Assembly: GCA_043782425.1 (NCBI GenBank)
Contig: JAYWAM010000075.1
Location: 1 to 18,219, forward strand
DNA from: JAYWAM01 sp043782425
GTDB lineage: Bacteria; Pseudomonadota; Gammaproteobacteria; Burkholderiales; Usitatibacteraceae
Reading direction: 5' to 3'
DNA: 18,219 nt
Position 1 is the stretch's first letter. Every line of letters starts with the position of its first letter. The position numbers were made by a program, and so were the translations under genes. The notes beneath the pieces are model-generated. The model did not search any database and was not told where the DNA came from. It saw only the letters and a list, made by a program, of their open reading frames with translations. Of this stretch, positions 7,648 through 13,815 are shown piece by piece.

Positions 7648-7709
7648 TAAGTTCTGATAGATTTTTTAAATAGCAATCTTCAACATTCAATTCTCATGAG
7701 CGTTCTCTA

Positions 7710-8915
7710 ATGCAAGTCTATGTTGTAGGCGGCGCGGTGCGCGACGCGATCCTCGGCCTTGCCGTCAAGGACCGCGATTACGTGGTGGTGGGTGCAACGC
7801 CCGAAGAAATGATTGCGCAAGGCTACAGGCCGGTGGGCGCAGATTTTCCGGTTTTTCTGCACCCCGACACCTATGAGGAATACGCCCTGGCGCGCACCGA
7901 GCGCAAAACTGCGCCGGGCTACAAAGGCTTTGTGTTTCACGCCGCGCCCGATGTCACGTTAGAGCAAGACCTGGCGCGCCGCGACTTGACCATCAACGCC
8001 ATAGCGCGCGAAGTGAATGGCGACGGCAAACTCATCGATCCGTATGGCGGCGCGCAAGATTTGCAGGCGGGCGTGTTGCGCCATGTCAGCGCGGCATTTG
8101 CCGAAGACCCGGTGCGTATTTTGCGCGTGGCGCGCTTTGCCGCGCGCTTCGGTTTCAAGGTGGCGGACGAGACCCTGGCGCTGATGCGCGACATGTGCAA
8201 GCAAGGCGAAGTCGATGCGCTGGTGCCCGAGCGTATGTGGCAGGAACTGGCGCGCGGCTTGATGGAAGCCACGCCATCAAAAATGGTTCAAGTGCTGCGC
8301 GATTGTGGCGCGCTGCAAAAGATGCTCCCCGAAATCGACAATTTGTTTGGCGTGCCACAATCACCCGCCTCGCACCCGGAAATCGACACCGGTGCGCATG
8401 TGATGATGGTGCTTGACCAGGCTGCGTTGCGCGGCTTTCCGCTCACGGTGCGCTTTGCCGCCTTGACGCATGACTTGGGTAAAGCCGCGACACCAAGCGA
8501 GCTGTGGCCCCAGCATCCCGGCCACGAGCAAAAAAGCGTCGAGTTGGTCAAGGCCCTGTGCCGCCGCATCAAAGCGCCCAGCGATTGCCGCGATCTTGCC
8601 ATCGTCGCAGCACGCTGGCATGGCCAGGTGCACAAGGCGCTCGAATTGAAAGCCGATGCGCTGCTAGAGCTGATGGACGCCGCCGACGCCTTGCGCCGTC
8701 CCGAACGTTTTGCCGAACTGCTCGACGCCTGCGCCGTAGACCATTACGGTCGCAAAGGCTTCGAGCAAACCCCCTATCCGCAGAAAGACTTCCTGCTCGC
8801 AGCGCTGAAACAACTGCGGCAACTCGATTACAGCGACATCACTTCAAGCGGCGACGACATTCCCGCGCGCATTCGCGCGCGCAAGCGGGAAGCGCTGATT
8901 ATTTTCCTAAACTAA
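7710..8915 (+). CDS. cca: Multifunctional CCA-adding tRNA nucleotidyltransferase
   Basis: Adds or repairs the 3'-CCA end of tRNAs without a nucleic acid template. It is a class II enzyme of 401 residues, close to E. coli Cca (412). The head domain has VVGGAVRD (5-12), the metal-binding pair D21/D23 in KDRDY, ARTERK (61-66), RRDLTINAIA (90-99) and EDPVRILRVARFAARF (132-147); ERMWQEL (174-180) belongs to the neck that selects CTP or ATP. The C-terminal half has an HD phosphohydrolase domain with HDLGK (254-258) and downstream histidines, so the gammaproteobacterial-type phosphatase and 2',3'-cyclic phosphodiesterase activities are likely. The ribosome site before ATG 7710 is weak. The 60 bases upstream are AT-rich and lie next to the MITE. 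Nothing suggests an operon with its neighbours. Confidence 0.97.
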   Translation: MQVYVVGGAVRDAILGLAVKDRDYVVVGATPEEMIAQGYRPVGADFPVFLHPDTYEEYALARTERKTAPGYKGFVFHAAPDVTLEQDLARRDLTINAIAREVNGDGKLIDPYGGAQDLQAGVLRHVSAAFAEDPVRILRVARFAARFGFKVADETLALMRDMCKQGEVDALVPERMWQELARGLMEATPSKMVQVLRDCGALQKMLPEIDNLFGVPQSPASHPEIDTGAHVMMVLDQAALRGFPLTVRFAALTHDLGKAATPSELWPQHPGHEQKSVELVKALCRRIKAPSDCRDLAIVAARWHGQVHKALELKADALLELMDAADALRRPERFAELLDACAVDHYGRKGFEQTPYPQKDFLLAALKQLRQLDYSDITSSGDDIPARIRARKREALIIFLN

Positions 8916-9049
8916 GTCTCGAACGCAGCAAGCTCGGCAGGGCGAGCGAAATCGATGAGGCCAAGCAGCAGCTGCCGGCCAGCCCATGTCCTTCTCATTT
9001 CACGACAACAACTTGTCGCTGCACACGCGCAGCGTTAGACATCCCACAC

Positions 9050-9066
9050 CAATAGGTGACAATAGG
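9050..9066 (+). promoter_or_regulatory. Phased direct repeat, candidate operator of the toxin-antitoxin pair
   Basis: CAATAGG occurs at 9050-9056 and again at 9060-9066, exactly 10 bases apart. Ribbon-helix-helix antitoxins commonly bind repeats spaced by one helical turn at their own promoter. The repeat overlaps a possible -35 (GTGACA, 9056-9061), so binding would block transcription. Seen: the repeat and its spacing. Inferred: its role. Confidence 0.5.
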
Positions 9067-9084
9067 CACACATCTAGATACACT
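9056..9084 (+). promoter_or_regulatory. Candidate promoter of the toxin-antitoxin operon, possibly leaderless
   Basis: GTGACA (9056-9061) and TACACT (9079-9084) are separated by 17 bases. Transcription would begin about 7 bases later, at the A of ATG 9091, giving a leaderless toxin message; this agrees with the lack of a good Shine-Dalgarno there. Both hexamers are imperfect. Confidence 0.4.
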
Positions 9085-9090
9085 GGCGGC

Positions 9091-9366
9091 ATGAAACCAT
9101 TTCGCTGGAACCACGAAAAAAATGAGGCGCTAAAAATTGAGCGCGGAATTTCGTTCGAGGTAATAGCACTCGCTATTGAGGCAGGTGGTTTGCTAGATGT
9201 ATTACACCACCCGAATCCGGAAAAATATCCAAATCAGTCCGTTCTTGTCGTGGCATTTGATGGTTATGTTTACTTGGCGCCTTACGTTGAAGAGCAGGAT
9301 TACTATTTCTTAAAGACAGTGATTCCAAGCAGAAAGGCCACCCGAGATTATTTGCTTAAGGAGTAA
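9091..9366 (+). CDS. BrnT-like type II toxin (putative ribonuclease)
   Basis: A 91-residue protein resembling the BrnT/DUF497 family, whose characterised members are RelE-fold ribonucleases held inactive by a partner. The opening FRWNHEKNEALKIERGISFE matches the family pattern F.WD..K......(R/H)G(I/V)SFE, followed by a hydrophobic helix and strand-rich sequence with SVLVVAFDGYVYLAPYVE and a final FLKTVIPSRKATRDYLL. ATG 9091 starts at this motif; the in-frame ATG at 8986 would add 35 residues unrelated to the family and cross the putative operator. AGGAG at 9359-9363 inside the last codons serves the antitoxin gene 5 bases downstream. GC content is lower than in cca. Function is by family resemblance; I am fairly sure of the pair, less sure of the exact family. 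Confidence 0.75.
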   Translation: MKPFRWNHEKNEALKIERGISFEVIALAIEAGGLLDVLHHPNPEKYPNQSVLVVAFDGYVYLAPYVEEQDYYFLKTVIPSRKATRDYLLKE

Positions 9367-9371
9367 CACAA

Positions 9372-9695
9372 ATGAAAAAGCTTGACGCCTATGAAAATGA
9401 AATCTTGAGCGCCTACGAAAAGGGTAAACTTAAGTCCACCTCTCCTTCAAAAGCGGAGTTGACGAAATTCAAAGCTGCTGCATCAGCCACCTTTCTGAAG
9501 GAAAGACGGGTCAATATCCGCCTTTCCGCGCCGGACTTGATGGATATTCAAACACGCGCACTTGAAGAAGGCATGCCATACCAAACATTGATCGCCAGTG
9601 TACTTCACAAGTTTGTGGCAGGGCGCCTTGTAGAGCCTTCGACCAGGCTAAACTCTCGTTCTAGCGGGACTCGTCCAAAGCGGCGCGCCTCTTAA
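9372..9695 (+). CDS. Ribbon-helix-helix (CopG/BrnA-like) antitoxin
   Basis: The likely partner of the preceding toxin: 107 residues. An N-terminal helical, charged region (1-44, KKLDAYENEILSAYEKGKL) probably wraps the toxin. A ribbon-helix-helix DNA-binding unit follows at about 46-82: strand RVNIRLS, then helices around DLMDIQTRALEEG and PYQTLIASVLHKFVAGRL. Such antitoxins repress their own operon; the direct repeat at 9050-9066 is a plausible target. AAGGAG sits 8 bases before ATG 9372. The ~20 residues after RLVE are Ser/Arg-rich and unlike a usual family end; their DNA overlaps a degenerate attC-like palindrome (9646-9709), so the gene's tail may have been altered by cassette joining. Confidence 0.8.
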   Translation: MKKLDAYENEILSAYEKGKLKSTSPSKAELTKFKAAASATFLKERRVNIRLSAPDLMDIQTRALEEGMPYQTLIASVLHKFVAGRLVEPSTRLNSRSSGTRPKRRAS

Positions 9696-9709
9696 CTTTA
9701 CGTTTGAAC
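9646..9709 (+). other. Degenerate attC-like site (low confidence)
   Basis: GGCTAAAC (9646-9653) and GTTTGAAC (9702-9709) share the AAAC/GTTT core as outer boxes. Inside them GTTCTAG (9658-9664) faces CTTAAC (9691-9696), pairing with one extra base as in integron attC sites. The central stem pairs poorly. It separates the antitoxin from the next ORF, 5 bases before that ATG, where a cassette junction would be expected. Confidence 0.3.
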
Positions 9710-9714
9710 TTACC

Positions 9715-10224
9715 ATGCTGCCCAGCCGAATTGACAAGAACGCTCTCTGGAAAGTACACGCTGAAAAATTCCGCTGTGATCATCCGCAAAGCGAATTGCG
9801 GGAGAGAACAATAAAGGGCGGTGGCAAGCAATTTGTGCAGCAATGCCTTCACTGTGGCTTGGCTATTTCAAACCCAGTTAAGCGAGAAGTCGCTTTCGCA
9901 GAAAATGGTGGCAAGCCGTTAACGCCGTTTGATGAAAAACTTCTTTTGACATGGGAGGCGGCCTCGAAAGAGGCCGCTGACAAGATCATGAACGCAGATG
10001 ATTCCGCGTTCTGGATTGCGTACGAAAAATATCTAGCAGGCCCTGTGTGGAGAAAAAGGAGAGAAACAATCATAGAGAGGGCCAGGGGCATCTGTGAGGG
10101 TTGTCATGAGAAACCCGCAACCCAGGTGCATCACCTATCCTATGAGCATGTTGGTGATGAATTTCTATTTGAGCTTGTTGCGGTGTGCGACGATTGCCAT
10201 GACAAACTGCACAATCCGAAATAG
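9715..10224 (+). CDS. HNH-endonuclease-like zinc protein
   Basis: A 169-residue protein whose C-terminal third looks like a zinc-bound HNH nuclease domain: RARGICEGC (C127, C130), then QVHHLSYEHVGDE with H139/H140, then VCDDCHDKLHN (C158, C161, H162, H166). The paired CxxC motifs would hold a structural zinc and the His-His pair would lie at the beta-beta-alpha-metal active site. A second possible zinc site lies near the N-terminus (C21, H23, C44, C47). The middle is helical and charged. There is no ribosome site of note before ATG 9715, and the gene lies 19 bases after the antitoxin stop. Family members include homing-type, restriction-associated and phage nucleases; nothing here tells which. 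GC is low for the window, consistent with transfer. Confidence 0.7.
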   Translation: MLPSRIDKNALWKVHAEKFRCDHPQSELRERTIKGGGKQFVQQCLHCGLAISNPVKREVAFAENGGKPLTPFDEKLLLTWEAASKEAADKIMNADDSAFWIAYEKYLAGPVWRKRRETIIERARGICEGCHEKPATQVHHLSYEHVGDEFLFELVAVCDDCHDKLHNPK

Positions 10225-10227
10225 AAG

Positions 10228-10262
10228 TTCTAACTATTGCATCGAGAGGGACGCTCCGCCAG
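10228..10262 (+). other. Possible left half of a truncated attC site (low confidence)
   Basis: Just after the HNH-like ORF, TTCTAAC (10228-10234) followed after 5 bases by CATCGAG and a GC-rich run (GGGACGCTCCGCC) has the order of the left half of an attC. No matching GTTRRRY right half is found; instead a repeat (GGCTATTTAA twice, then the 10283 repeat) begins. It could be an attC cut by that repeat, or chance. Confidence 0.25.
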
Positions 10263-10282
10263 CGGCTATTTAATGGCGGCTA

Positions 10283-10338
10283 TTTAAATGGGCCAGGGGT
10301 CGGTATGTTCTGGGATGTCGTGTCCCCTTAGTTTTCGC
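10283..10338 (+). repeat. Short dispersed repeat, copy 1
   Basis: ATGGGCCAGGGGTCGGTATG...TTCTGGGATG...CCCCTTAGTT resembles ATGGGTCAGGGTCGATATTT...TCTGGGATAT at 11207-11238, which continues after the IS30 insertion as CCCCTTTAGTT. Both copies have the same orientation and bracket the 274-aa ORF; this one ends about 25 bases before its ATG. Confidence 0.65.
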
Positions 10339-10363
10339 CTCTTTCCAGGGCACTAGAGGGCAT

Positions 10364-11188
10364 ATGATTACAAAAAAACGCCTGACCGATCTCGTGTTTT
10401 CTTTTAATGAGGGAACTACGATCCACGGAATCCGTGATGTGGGCAACCGGATTGAATTCTTTGGACGTAACGGCGAGTCGATCACACCTCGATACGTGGC
10501 GATCGGCTCTGGGCACGAACGCACATCGGGAAAATACAAACCGACCGTTAGGGTGCCTGTCGATCCGCTCAACATATCCCCCAATGTCTCAGATTGGGTA
10601 AATCGTTACGACCATCTTTACGCCGTTGATACAGGTAAATTAGAACTAAACGACGGAAGAACCGTATATTTGAGCTGTGCTGTTAAAGCGCAGATAACGT
10701 TCAAAGGGAAAATATGGGATAGCCATATAGATCGACTAGACGCCTTGGTCTTCACCAACCCCACAACGCCGCCGGAGCTGGTTGGCTGGATCGATCTAAT
10801 TCAAAGAATCAGTGGTGAAACGACAAAAAAGATTGGAATCGTCGTTGATAGTGAGATTGACCGCCTCGCCGCCATCAACGTCGGGGAAGAACCCATAGTA
10901 GATGGCGCTCCACTTGCGCGAAATATCGAACTCATTTATGCCAGCTCCGATAAAGACGCCAATGTTCCGTTCAACTTTATGATCAGGTTCTGTGATGCAG
11001 ACACTAAACTTCTTAAAAGGAGGATCAAGGCTGATCTCGCACGTCTCAACCTCCTTACACCATCAAGCGGACGACACTGTGAGTCGAGCTTTTACTGGCG
11101 CGTTAAGCCTGGGCCCTCAAGGGACCGCTTTGATCGGCTTTATGGACTCGCTACGCTACGACCTTCAAATACACGGGTTAAGAAGTAA
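10364..11188 (+). CDS. Uncharacterised 274-residue protein
   Basis: I do not recognise this protein. It is soluble, with no signal peptide or membrane segment and a mix of strands and helices. The N-terminal ~65 residues are strand-rich (IEFFGRNGESITPRYVAIGSG). The middle has YDHLYAVDTGKLELNDGRTVYLSCAVKA, then a tryptophan-bearing helix (ELVGWIDLIQRI) and a hydrophobic strand with acidic residues (KIGIVVDSEIDRLAAIN). Strand-borne acids such as AVDTG and VVDSEID would suit an RNase-H-like fold, but that is a guess. The C-terminal third is basic (TKLLKRRIKADL...RVKPGPSRDRFDRL). AGAGGG lies only 3 bases before ATG 10364. It stands alone between two direct copies of a short repeat, with AT-rich codon use compared with the core genes. 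Confidence 0.6.
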   Translation: MITKKRLTDLVFSFNEGTTIHGIRDVGNRIEFFGRNGESITPRYVAIGSGHERTSGKYKPTVRVPVDPLNISPNVSDWVNRYDHLYAVDTGKLELNDGRTVYLSCAVKAQITFKGKIWDSHIDRLDALVFTNPTTPPELVGWIDLIQRISGETTKKIGIVVDSEIDRLAAINVGEEPIVDGAPLARNIELIYASSDKDANVPFNFMIRFCDADTKLLKRRIKADLARLNLLTPSSGRHCESSFYWRVKPGPSRDRFDRLYGLATLRPSNTRVKK

Positions 11189-11202
11189 GGCGGAGGACGA
11201 AT

Positions 11203-11238
11203 ATTAATGGGTCAGGGTCGATATTTTCTGGGATATTG
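11203..11238 (+). repeat. Short dispersed repeat, copy 2 (left part, split by IS30)
   Basis: Second copy of the repeat at 10283-10338, interrupted at 11238 by the IS30 element. Its remainder resumes at 12350 (TTGTTCCTCGCCCCTTTAGTT). Spacing and wording match copy 1 when the IS and one TTG are removed. Confidence 0.6.
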
Positions 11239-12349
11239 GGTGGATTCTAGTTCCAACCGCACCATTGTCTGAATTTTGGCGGACATGATGAGTAAATCTG
11301 GTAGCGTGAGAAGTGCGACCCACTCACATTCCAGGAGAGGCCCACCATGCCCTACGCACAGCTTACCTCACAAGAACGTTACGTTATCTATCATCTGAAG
11401 CTCTTCAAGCTCAGCCTGCGGGAAATAGCACGTCGTCTCAACCGACATCACACGACCATTAGCCGCGAGATTCAGCGAAATGGGCCCAAACACCCCACCT
11501 GGGTCTATTGGCATGAGGCTGCTCATCAACGCGCATTGCAGCGCAGAAGTCAGCCCCGCCATCACCGCAGACATGACCATGTCCCATTGCTGAACCATGT
11601 TGAGAAACGCCTGCGTGAGGACTGGTCGCCTGAAGCCATCGCTGGCCGGCTACGGATGGATTACCCGGAGAACGAGGGTATGCGTGTCAGCACACAGACG
11701 ATCTATCGCTGGATATATCGAGATGCAAGCCAAGGCGGCACACTCTTTACTTGCCTCTGTAGGCAACACAAGAAATGGCGCAGGCAACGCAGGTATGGCA
11801 CGGGGCGCGGCCTGATTCCGGGGCGGGTTAGCATTAATGAGCGCCCTGATTGTGTGGTCAATCGGCACCGTTTCGGCGACTGGGAAGGAGACACGGTAGA
11901 AGGCGGAAAGGGCAGCGGCAATATCGCCACCCATGTAGAGCGCAAAAGCCGCTATCTCATCGCTGCCAAGCTGGTGAACAAGACCGCTATCGTCACGGCA
12001 AAAGCCGTGACTGCTGCATACAAGCGCATTCCCAAAGCGATGAAACATACGCTAACCCTGGACAACGGTAAGGAATTCGCCCGGTTCAAGGACATCGAAA
12101 AGGGCGCAGGAATAACCATCTACTTTGCCGATCCCTATGCCGCCTGGCAGCGAGGAACCAACGAGAATACAAACGGATTGCTTAGGCGGTATTTCCCGAA
12201 AGGTTCAGACTTTAGAAACGTCACCAAAAAAATACTTGCGTCCGCCGTTAAAAAACTGAATCATCGACCACGCAAGTGTCTCGGCTACCGAACACCTCAC
12301 GAGGTCTTCCAAGAAGCAAAGCGTGGTGCACTTGGAATATGAATCCACC
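11239..12349 (+). mobile_element. IS30-family insertion sequence, complete
   Basis: An 1111-bp element. The left end GGTGGATTCTAGTTCCAACC and the right end read on the other strand, GGTGGATTCATATTCCAAGT, are imperfect terminal inverted repeats of about 25 bp. TTG is found directly outside both ends (11236-11238 and 12350-12352), a 3-bp target duplication as expected for IS30. It carries one intact transposase gene. Matching target duplication and good inverted repeats suggest a fairly recent insertion. Confidence 0.9.
11347..12342 (+). CDS. IS30-family transposase
   Basis: A 331-residue DDE transposase. The N-terminal helix-turn-helix is of the IS30 type (LSLREIARRLNRHHTTISREI, residues 22-42). 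The catalytic core shows GDWEGDTVEG (177-186, first Asp D178 or D182), LTLDNGKEF (D239), and ENTNGLLRRYFPKG with E273; the D239-E273 spacing is the DX33E expected for the family. The reading frame is full length with no break. AGGAGAGG lies upstream of ATG 11347. The TGA stop falls inside the right inverted repeat, so the gene fills nearly the whole element. It binds the IS ends and catalyses transposition. Confidence 0.95.
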   Translation: MPYAQLTSQERYVIYHLKLFKLSLREIARRLNRHHTTISREIQRNGPKHPTWVYWHEAAHQRALQRRSQPRHHRRHDHVPLLNHVEKRLREDWSPEAIAGRLRMDYPENEGMRVSTQTIYRWIYRDASQGGTLFTCLCRQHKKWRRQRRYGTGRGLIPGRVSINERPDCVVNRHRFGDWEGDTVEGGKGSGNIATHVERKSRYLIAAKLVNKTAIVTAKAVTAAYKRIPKAMKHTLTLDNGKEFARFKDIEKGAGITIYFADPYAAWQRGTNENTNGLLRRYFPKGSDFRNVTKKILASAVKKLNHRPRKCLGYRTPHEVFQEAKRGALGI

Positions 12350-12372
12350 TTGTTCCTCGCCCCTTTAGTTGC

Positions 12373-12546
12373 TTATAAGCGAATGTGTTTCTTCCGCTTC
12401 TTTTCTGGGATGGATTGTTCCTGTTTGGCCTTTGTCGCAGGTGGCGGAGCCACAGGCAGAGGGAATCCAAGAAATGCCATTATGAAAAATATCGGCAACA
12501 ATAAGTAGAAAAGCGGCCTCTTCCAAGTGAGCTTGTTTTTCAGCAT
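12373..12546 (-). CDS. Predicted 57-residue single-span membrane peptide
   Basis: A short ORF on the minus strand, ATG at 12546 and TAA at 12373. The first ten residues are basic (MLKNKLTWKR), then one hydrophobic segment at about 11-30 (PLFYLLLPIFFIMAFLGFPL), a proline-rich linker (PVAPPPA), and a lysine/arginine-rich tail ending EKKRKKHIRL. This ordered layout is more gene-like than random, and the ORF fills an otherwise empty gap. Against it: no Shine-Dalgarno is evident and the upstream 80 bases form a repeat-like palindrome. IS30 lies 24 bases beyond its stop. Function unknown. Confidence 0.42.
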   Translation of the reverse strand: MLKNKLTWKRPLFYLLLPIFFIMAFLGFPLPVAPPPATKAKQEQSIPEKKRKKHIRL

Positions 12547-12550
12547 TGCT

Positions 12551-12628
12551 CGTAGGTGAGGTCGCGCAAGCGCGAATTCAAGGGATGTAAGAAGTTCACA
12601 ACTTCTCGATGCACAGTTGTGGCCTACA
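12551..12628. repeat. Degenerate GTAG-ended palindromic repeat
   Basis: The stretch opens CGTAGGTGAG and closes GTGGCCTACA, so both ends carry a GTAGG head facing inwards. It contains two small hairpins: CGCGCAAGCGCG, and AGAAGTT/AACTTCT around CAC. It resembles the REP-like units elsewhere in the window in layout but not in sequence. It lies between the 57-aa ORF and the quinone oxidoreductase gene and may hold regulatory signals for either. Confidence 0.4.
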
Positions 12629-12659
12629 AAAATGACTTTTAATCTTCAAAGGAACCTCC

Positions 12660-13634
12660 ATGACCCACGCCATTCGCATTCATCAAACCGGCGGCCCGGA
12701 AGTGCTGCAATGGGAAGCCGTCGAAGTCGGCAAGCCTGGCCCCGGTGAAATCCGTATTCGTCATGGTGCGGTCGGCTTGAACTACATCGATACCTATCAT
12801 CGCAGCGGCGCTTACCCGATCGACACGCCTGCCATACCCGGCCTCGAAGCCGCAGGCGTGGTGGAAGAAAGCGGCGCCAACGTCACCGATGTGAAAATCG
12901 GTGACCGCGTTGCCTACGCCTCGCCTCCCCTGGGCGCCTATGCCGAAGTGCGGCTGATGCCCGCTGAGCGGGTGGTGAAAGTTCCGTCTGGCATCAGCGA
13001 CGTGCAGGCCGCTTCTATGATGTTGAAGGGCATGACGGCGGAATATCTGCTGCGCCGCACCTATGCCGTCAAGCGCGGCGACAGCATTCTTGTGCATGCG
13101 GCGGCAGGCGGCGTCGGCCTCATCCTGTGCCAATGGGCCAAGCACTTGGGCGCAAGCGTCATCGGCACGGTGGGCGATGAAAAAAAAGCGGCGCTGGCGC
13201 GCGCGCATGGCTGCGATCACACCATCCTTTACCGCAGCGAAGATTTCGCCGCCAAAGTGGCGGACATCACTGGCGGAAAAAAATGCGCGGTAGTCTATGA
13301 CGGCGTGGGCAAGGATACTTTCATGCAATCGCTCGATTGCCTCAAGCCGCTCGGCATGATGGCGCTCTACGGCGCGGCGTCGGGGCCGGTGCCGCCCTTC
13401 GATCTGGGATTGCTTGCGCAAAAAGGCGCGCTATTCATCACGCGCCCCACCATCATGGTGTACAACGCGCAGCGCGCCGACCTGGTGAAAAGCGCGCAGG
13501 CGTTATTCGATGTGGTGCAAGCCGGAGCGGTGAAAATTCAGATTAACCAGAGCTATGCGCTCAAGGATGCCGCCCAGGCACACCGTGATCTTGAAGCGCG
13601 CAAAACCACCGGCTCTACGGTGTTCATCGTTTGA
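12660..13634 (+). CDS. qor: NADPH:quinone oxidoreductase (zinc-independent MDR family)
   Basis: A 324-residue medium-chain dehydrogenase/reductase of the quinone oxidoreductase (zeta-crystallin-like) group, which reduces quinones with NADPH in the cytoplasm. The GroES-like N-terminal domain has GEIRIRHGAVGLNYIDTYHRSG and PAIPGLEAAGVVEE; the cysteine and histidine zinc ligands of alcohol dehydrogenases are absent. The Rossmann domain carries ILVHAAAGGVGLILCQWAK, and the nucleotide-binding glycines follow the AxxGGVG pattern of the QOR family. DGVGKDTF and ALYGAASG are other family landmarks. AAAGGA 6 bases before ATG 12660 is a good ribosome site. It is convergent with the lipoprotein gene, with a MITE in the gap. 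Confidence 0.93.
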   Translation: MTHAIRIHQTGGPEVLQWEAVEVGKPGPGEIRIRHGAVGLNYIDTYHRSGAYPIDTPAIPGLEAAGVVEESGANVTDVKIGDRVAYASPPLGAYAEVRLMPAERVVKVPSGISDVQAASMMLKGMTAEYLLRRTYAVKRGDSILVHAAAGGVGLILCQWAKHLGASVIGTVGDEKKAALARAHGCDHTILYRSEDFAAKVADITGGKKCAVVYDGVGKDTFMQSLDCLKPLGMMALYGAASGPVPPFDLGLLAQKGALFITRPTIMVYNAQRADLVKSAQALFDVVQAGAVKIQINQSYALKDAAQAHRDLEARKTTGSTVFIV

Positions 13635-13657
13635 AGTGGCGCGAACATTCGCTACTA

Positions 13658-13815
13658 TTGAGCGTTTCCTAATTCATGACAGTTTCTTGACTCCACCACC
13701 CCCTCACCCCGACCCTCTCCCCCGTTCCGGTGGAGAGGGAGAAAACTCCCTCTCCCGCTTGGGCGGGAGAGGGTCGGGGTGAGGGTGGGGCTGTCGCAAA
13801 TTAAGGAATTCTCAC
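13658..13815 (-). mobile_element. MITE copy 2: 158-bp miniature element, inverted relative to copy 1
   Basis: Read on the minus strand this matches copy 1 (7491-7647) almost base for base through the core, with small differences such as AGTTTT for GGTTTT in the loop between the two hairpins. The ends are inverted (TTGAGCGTTTCCTAATTC at the left; GTGAGAATTCCTTAATTT read inward from the right), with TA outside both (13656-13657 and 13816-13817). It lies between the convergent qor and lipoprotein genes, 23 bases after the qor stop, and its right end falls in the lipoprotein stop codon. Its strong stem may also end transcription from both sides. Confidence 0.85.

Noticed and set aside
9001..9040. 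Full attC site ending at GTTAGAC (9034-9040)
   Set aside because: The core box matches, but no RYYYAAC partner or inner pairing arm is found; only simple hairpins lie upstream.
8986..9090. Longer BrnT-like toxin start at ATG 8986
   Set aside because: The extra 35 residues do not fit the family and would be read across the direct repeat and promoter-like boxes.
12323..12508. 61-codon plus-strand ORF at the right end of IS30
   Set aside because: It starts inside the transposase gene in another frame and is opposite the more gene-like 57-aa ORF.
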